From Hahella sp050299855 (GTDB lineage Bacteria > Pseudomonadota > Gammaproteobacteria > Pseudomonadales > Oleiphilaceae): 64,000 nt of DNA. Of the stretch, positions 60,361-64,000 are shown piece after piece. The stretch is from NCBI GenBank assembly GCA_050299855.1, contig JBNKWQ010000053.1, positions 1 through 64,000 on the forward strand, written 5' to 3'. The position numbers were made by a program, and so were the translations under genes. The stretch's first letter is position 1. The number at the start of each line of letters is the position of its first letter. The notes beneath the pieces are model-generated. The model saw only the letters and a program-made list of their open reading frames with translations. It did not search any database and was not told where the DNA came from.

Positions 60361-62211
60361 TTAGAAGTCGTTTAGCAGTGCTTTATCGCGCACCGCGCCT
60401 TTGTCTGCCGACGTGGCCAGTAGAGCATAGGCTTTTAATGCAGTAGTAACTTTTCTTGGTCGTGGATTAGCCGGCTTCCATGCGCTAACGTCTTTTTGCT
60501 CCATCGCAACGCGGCGTTTTGCCAGTGCCTCATCACTCAGGTCCACATTGATGGAACGATTGGGAATATCAATGATAATGGTGTCGCCTTCGGCAATGAG
60601 TCCAATAGCGCCACCTGCGGCTGCTTCTGGCGAACAGTGTCCAATGGATAGGCCTGAGGTGCCGCCAGAAAAACGTCCATCAGTTAACAGGGCGCAATCT
60701 TTGCCAAGCCCCTTCGACTTCAGGTAGCTGGTCGGGTAAAGCATTTCTTGCATGCCAGGTCCGCCTTTGGGGCCCTCATATCGAATAATAACCACATCGC
60801 CGGGCTTTACTTCATCGTTGAGAATGCCTTTTACAGCGTCGTCTTGGCTCTCATAAATTCGGGCAGAACCTTTAAATACCAATATGCTGTCATCCACGCC
60901 TGCTGTCTTTACGATACAGCCATCTTTGGCGATGTTTCCATAAAGCACTGCCAGCCCACCTTCTTTGCTATAAGCATGTTCAGCGCTACGAATACATCCT
61001 TCGGCACGGTCAATGTCTAATGCCGGCCAACGGGTGGACTGACTGAATGCTGTTTGCGTGGGGATGCCTGCAGGACCTGCCTTGTAGAAGGTGCGAACAT
61101 TCTCGTCGTCAGTGCGCATAACATCCCATTGATTGATCGCGTCCAGGAGTGTCTTACTGTGCACAGTTGGGATATCGGTGTGTAAAAGCCCCGCTTTCTC
61201 CAATTCACCTAAGATAGCCATGATACCTCCGGCACGGTGAACATCTTCAATGTGGTACTTAGGGGTGTTGGGAGCGACTTTACAGAATTGTCCGACTTTT
61301 CTGGAAAGCTGGTCGATATGAGTCATGCTGAAATCAACTTCCGCTTCCTGCGCGGCTGCCAGTAAGTGAAGAATTGTATTGGTAGACCCTCCCATGGCAA
61401 TGTCCATGGTCATCGCATTTTCGAAGGCTTTAAAGCTGGCAATGGAGCGGGGCAGTATAGAAGCATCCTCTTCTTCGTAATACTGGCGTGTAATCTGGAC
61501 AATTTGCCTGGCGGCTTCCAGAAAGAGCTGTTCACGATCGGCATGGGTTGCCAGCATGGTGCCGTTACCTGGCAGCGACAGGCCTATAGCCTCGGTCAGA
61601 CAATTCATGGAGTTGGCGGTAAACATTCCTGAACACGACCCGCAGGTAGGGCAGGCTGAACGCTCGTATTCCTCGGTTTTTTCGTCTGAAGCACTATCAT
61701 CGGCGGCGATGACCATCGCATCCACCAGGTCCAGCTTGTGCTCTGAGAGTTTGGTTTTGCCCGCTTCCATAGGGCCACCTGATACAAAAATGGTCGGGAT
61801 ATTCAGTCGCAGCGAGGCCATCAGCATTCCAGGGGTAATCTTGTCACAGTTGGATATGCAAACCAGCGCGTCGGCACAATGGGCATTGGCCATATATTCA
61901 ACGGAATCGGCAATAATTTCTCTGGAGGGAAGGCTGTATAACATGCCGTCATGGCCCATGGCGATGCCATCGTCCACTGCGATAGTGTTGAATTCCTTGG
62001 CTACCCCACCGGCCGCTTCAATTTCCCGGCAGACCAGTTGCCCCATATCTTTCAGGTGCACGTGGCCTGGTACGAATTGGGTGAAGCTGTTGACCACAGC
62101 AATAATGGGCTTGCTGAAGTCTTCGGTTTTCATACCAGTGGCCCGCCAGAGCGCTCGGGCTCCGGCCATATTACGACCCTGAGTAGTAGTGGCTGAACGG
62201 TAGGTCGGCAT
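60361..62211 (-). CDS. ilvD: Dihydroxy-acid dehydratase
   Basis: 616 aa iron-sulfur enzyme of branched-chain amino acid synthesis. Cluster and active-site motifs are CISNCDKITPGMLMA and CPTCGSCSGMFTANSMNCL; the C-terminal LLTDGRFSGGTSGLSIGH is conserved. It converts dihydroxy-isovalerate to 2-oxoisovalerate, the substrate of LeuA encoded at the other end of the window. GGAG precedes the ATG. Transcribed leftward, divergent from the HDOD gene. Confidence 0.98.
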   Translation of the reverse strand: MPTYRSATTTQGRNMAGARALWRATGMKTEDFSKPIIAVVNSFTQFVPGHVHLKDMGQLVCREIEAAGGVAKEFNTIAVDDGIAMGHDGMLYSLPSREIIADSVEYMANAHCADALVCISNCDKITPGMLMASLRLNIPTIFVSGGPMEAGKTKLSEHKLDLVDAMVIAADDSASDEKTEEYERSACPTCGSCSGMFTANSMNCLTEAIGLSLPGNGTMLATHADREQLFLEAARQIVQITRQYYEEEDASILPRSIASFKAFENAMTMDIAMGGSTNTILHLLAAAQEAEVDFSMTHIDQLSRKVGQFCKVAPNTPKYHIEDVHRAGGIMAILGELEKAGLLHTDIPTVHSKTLLDAINQWDVMRTDDENVRTFYKAGPAGIPTQTAFSQSTRWPALDIDRAEGCIRSAEHAYSKEGGLAVLYGNIAKDGCIVKTAGVDDSILVFKGSARIYESQDDAVKGILNDEVKPGDVVIIRYEGPKGGPGMQEMLYPTSYLKSKGLGKDCALLTDGRFSGGTSGLSIGHCSPEAAAGGAIGLIAEGDTIIIDIPNRSINVDLSDEALAKRRVAMEQKDVSAWKPANPRPRKVTTALKAYALLATSADKGAVRDKALLNDF

Positions 62212-62254
62212 AATGTGCTCCGTACATCGGGAAGGAAGTTTAATCTGACCCGCA

Positions 62255-62283
62255 AGAATAGCATTTATGTATACGGCTATAAA
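62255..62283 (-). promoter_or_regulatory. Candidate ilvD promoter
   Basis: On the minus strand TTTATA (62278-62283) and TATTCT (62255-62260) are 17 bases apart, and TG precedes the -10 by one base (extended -10). It lies about 45 bases before ilvD. Confidence 0.45.
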
Positions 62284-62467
62284 TGTTTCCCAGTCATCAG
62301 GAGGATGGATATGGTAATAATGCGGTTGACGTAGTAGTTTAGAGCATCAGGCAGGGTTTAAATGCTGTGATAAATACCTGCCCACTCCCAGGGAATTGCC
62401 TGCTTGCTTGCCGCACTTCGAGTGAGAGGGCCGAAGCGAAACAGAGAATCTTTCAGCTGGAATAAAA

Positions 62468-63715
62468 ATGGACGACCTAAAACTGAATCTGGATGCACTC
62501 AAACACTTTACCCTCCTAGAAAAACTGTCGGATCAGCAATTAATTGTGCTGTCATCGCGGGCCGATTTTCGCACCTATAAGCGAGGCCAGGTAGTGATGG
62601 AGTGTGGGAGTCAGGATAGTTTTGATTATTACCTGATTGAAGGTGAGGTCAGCCTTGAAGCGCGGGATGGGCGGATAGCCCATGTGGAAGCGGGTTCTGA
62701 GCGGGCAAGGCAGCCAATTGCGCACCTACAACCCAGGCAGTATCAGGTCAAGGTGGTCAAGCCGGCGAAGATGTTGATAGTTGATCAGCCTACTCTGACG
62801 CAGATGCTAAAAGATGCCCCTCAAGAGTTTGTGATGAATGAGTCCACGACGGACTTTGAGCAAACCGGTAACCCAGCCTATGGTCTGGTGACCACCTTTT
62901 ATCAGGAACTTAATTCCCATCGTTTGTCCTTGCCAAGTCTGCCCGATCTGGCTTTGCGGATACGCACTATGACGGAAAAGAATGATTGTCATATAGGGGA
63001 AGTGGCCAAAGCAATTGTGGGCGACCCATCGATTACGGCGAAGTTGATTCACGCCGCTAATAGTCCCTTATATCGTGGCTTCAAAGAAATAGAGAGCTGT
63101 GATGACGCTATAGTGCGCCTGGGGTTGGATGCGACACGGCAACTGATTACTATTTTCACTCTGCGTGATTTGTTTAAAAGTAAATACGAACTGCTGCAGA
63201 AAAAAATGCAGGACCTCTGGCTTCATTCCATGGAAGTAGGGGCTATCGCCTTTGTGTTGGCGCGGATGACGCCAGGGATGCGCCCGGAGCAGGCTATGCT
63301 GGCCGGGATTCTCCATGATATTGGGGTAGTGCCGGTGATTAAGTATGCTGAAGAACATACGGTATTGCGCAGTCATCAGGATATGTTGGAGGCTATCATT
63401 CCTGAAGTTCGCGAAGAAATAGGCTGTGCGTTGCTGGCTAATTGGGGGTTTCCTGAGGTTTTTATCGAGGCGGCCCGTGAGGCAGAAAATTATTCCTATG
63501 ACTCTGGGGAAGAAAAACCCAACTATGCGGACATTGTCATTGTCGCTCAGGTACATGCTTTTATCGGCAAGCCTGAGCATGCCAATATTCCGCAGATGGA
63601 TCAGATTCCAGCCTTTCATAAGCTGGCGTTGGGTGAATTGTCACCCCAGCGCAGCCTTCAGGTTATGCAAATGGCAAAAGAGGAAATTGAAGGGCTGAAG
63701 GCGATAGTTTACTAG
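62468..63715 (+). CDS. HDOD-domain protein with N-terminal cyclic-nucleotide-binding-like domain
   Basis: 415 aa. Residues 8-120 form a cNMP-binding-like fold (FTLLEKLSDQQLIVLSSRAD, YYLIEGEVSLEARDG), but the phosphate-binding cassette G-E-x-A is not evident; only PRQYQVKV remains, so ligand binding is doubtful. Residues ~150-350 are an HDOD domain (LPSLPDLALRIRTM, DPSITAKLIHAANSPLY, LAGILHDIGVVPV). It is an output or scaffold protein of signalling networks; HDOD lacks full HD catalytic residues. No partner gene is adjacent. Its stop codon overlaps the stop of the convergent channel gene. Confidence 0.88.
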   Translation: MDDLKLNLDALKHFTLLEKLSDQQLIVLSSRADFRTYKRGQVVMECGSQDSFDYYLIEGEVSLEARDGRIAHVEAGSERARQPIAHLQPRQYQVKVVKPAKMLIVDQPTLTQMLKDAPQEFVMNESTTDFEQTGNPAYGLVTTFYQELNSHRLSLPSLPDLALRIRTMTEKNDCHIGEVAKAIVGDPSITAKLIHAANSPLYRGFKEIESCDDAIVRLGLDATRQLITIFTLRDLFKSKYELLQKKMQDLWLHSMEVGAIAFVLARMTPGMRPEQAMLAGILHDIGVVPVIKYAEEHTVLRSHQDMLEAIIPEVREEIGCALLANWGFPEVFIEAAREAENYSYDSGEEKPNYADIVIVAQVHAFIGKPEHANIPQMDQIPAFHKLALGELSPQRSLQVMQMAKEEIEGLKAIVY

Positions 63716-64000
63716 TAGTCAGTTGGTTTAATGGGAGGGAGATGATGGCCTTTTTCCAATCGGTGAGGGTCGGTGTTTTTGGCGATTTCTTCGAGTAAGA
63801 TTTTCGTTTCCTTCACCTCCAGTTCCAGGTGATGAATTTTTTTCAGCAACTCCTCAGTCTGATTTTGCTTTTTCTTTTCATCCTCGTTGATAAAAAATGC
63901 GGCAAAGCTTGCCGTCAGGACGGAAATCAGAGCAAGCCCCATCACAATTAAGACAGCACCGAATAAGCGGCCAGCAATACTGACAGGCACTATATCCCCG
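63712..64000 (-). CDS. Potassium channel protein (Ion_trans_2), C-terminal part, cut by window edge
   Basis: The minus-strand frame entering from the window edge reads GDIVPVSIAGRLFGAVLIVM, i.e. the end of the K+ selectivity filter (the Tyr/Phe-Gly-Asp step is at the edge) and the second pore helix. A coiled-coil tail follows (DEKKKQNQTEELLKKIHHLE onward) and ends PPIKPTDY. The apparent Met start at 63990 is only an ATA/GTG inside the filter. The rest of the pore, and probably one or more upstream helices, lies right of the window. Ion selectivity is inferred from the family. Confidence 0.8.
   Translation of the reverse strand, partial: GDIVPVSIAGRLFGAVLIVMGLALISVLTASFAAFFINEDEKKKQNQTEELLKKIHHLELEVKETKILLEEIAKNTDPHRLEKGHHLPPIKPTDY

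Overview
This window is chromosomal DNA from a motile, probably marine-type gammaproteobacterium. That reading rests on the gene order, which matches the rplM-rpsI-pet-sspAB-diaA-yraN-lpoA-rsmI-rnpB-dcw-lpxC-secA-argJ arrangement known from Pseudomonas and relatives. It is supported by a sodium-type PomAB stator beside xseB-ispA-dxs, a meso-diaminopimelate type MurE, and a PEP-CTERM/exosortase accessory pair. The species cannot be named from the sequence alone. Nearly all of the window is dense housekeeping sequence of even composition, with no insertion sequence, prophage, CRISPR array or tRNA seen.

Layout. 1-122: 3' end of a 5S rRNA gene and its terminator, i.e. the tail of an rRNA operon. 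189-4707: a glutamine amidotransferase, leuA, a divergent DNA polymerase III psi subunit (holD-like) next to rimI, and a solo CbiM-like permease. 4740-5944: a decayed locus on the minus strand holding fragments of an RpiR-type regulator, a sugar-binding protein and an IolB-like protein around one small intact membrane-protein ORF, probably the remains of an inositol catabolism cluster. 6089-9625: prfC, tatD and the rplM-rpsI operon. 9875-13620: cytochrome bc1 (petABC) and sspAB. 13702-16646 (minus): diaA, yraN, lpoA. 16874-18183: rsmI and RNase P RNA.

18435-36611 is a complete, tightly overlapped division and cell-wall (dcw) cluster: mraZ-rsmH-ftsL-ftsI-murE-murF-mraY-murD-ftsW-murG-murC-ddl-ftsQ-ftsA-ftsZ, then lpxC. 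It makes lipid II and the divisome that uses it. Its promoter is followed by nine consecutive 10-bp blocks, eight starting with (A/T)GTG, which looks like an unusually long MraZ operator. 36697-43688: dciA, an M23 peptidase, secA, argJ and a Nudix/ThiE-like fusion. 43738-46274: moaC-moaD-moaA and ribA. 46349-49604 (minus): dxs-ispA-xseB. 49901-52326: pomA-pomB with a PilZ gene, suggesting c-di-GMP input to the flagellar motor. 52323-56320: an NRDE protein, a TSUP transporter, lgt, thyA and folA. 56360-60059 (minus): a PrsT-type TPR protein and a PEP-CTERM surface protein with a candidate sigma-54 promoter. 60361-64000: ilvD, an HDOD signalling protein and the end of a potassium channel gene cut by the window edge.

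The observations most worth following are the MraZ operator array, the decayed inositol-like locus, the PEP-CTERM pair with no exosortase in sight, the apparent one-base start shift in ribA, and the cryptic psi subunit.
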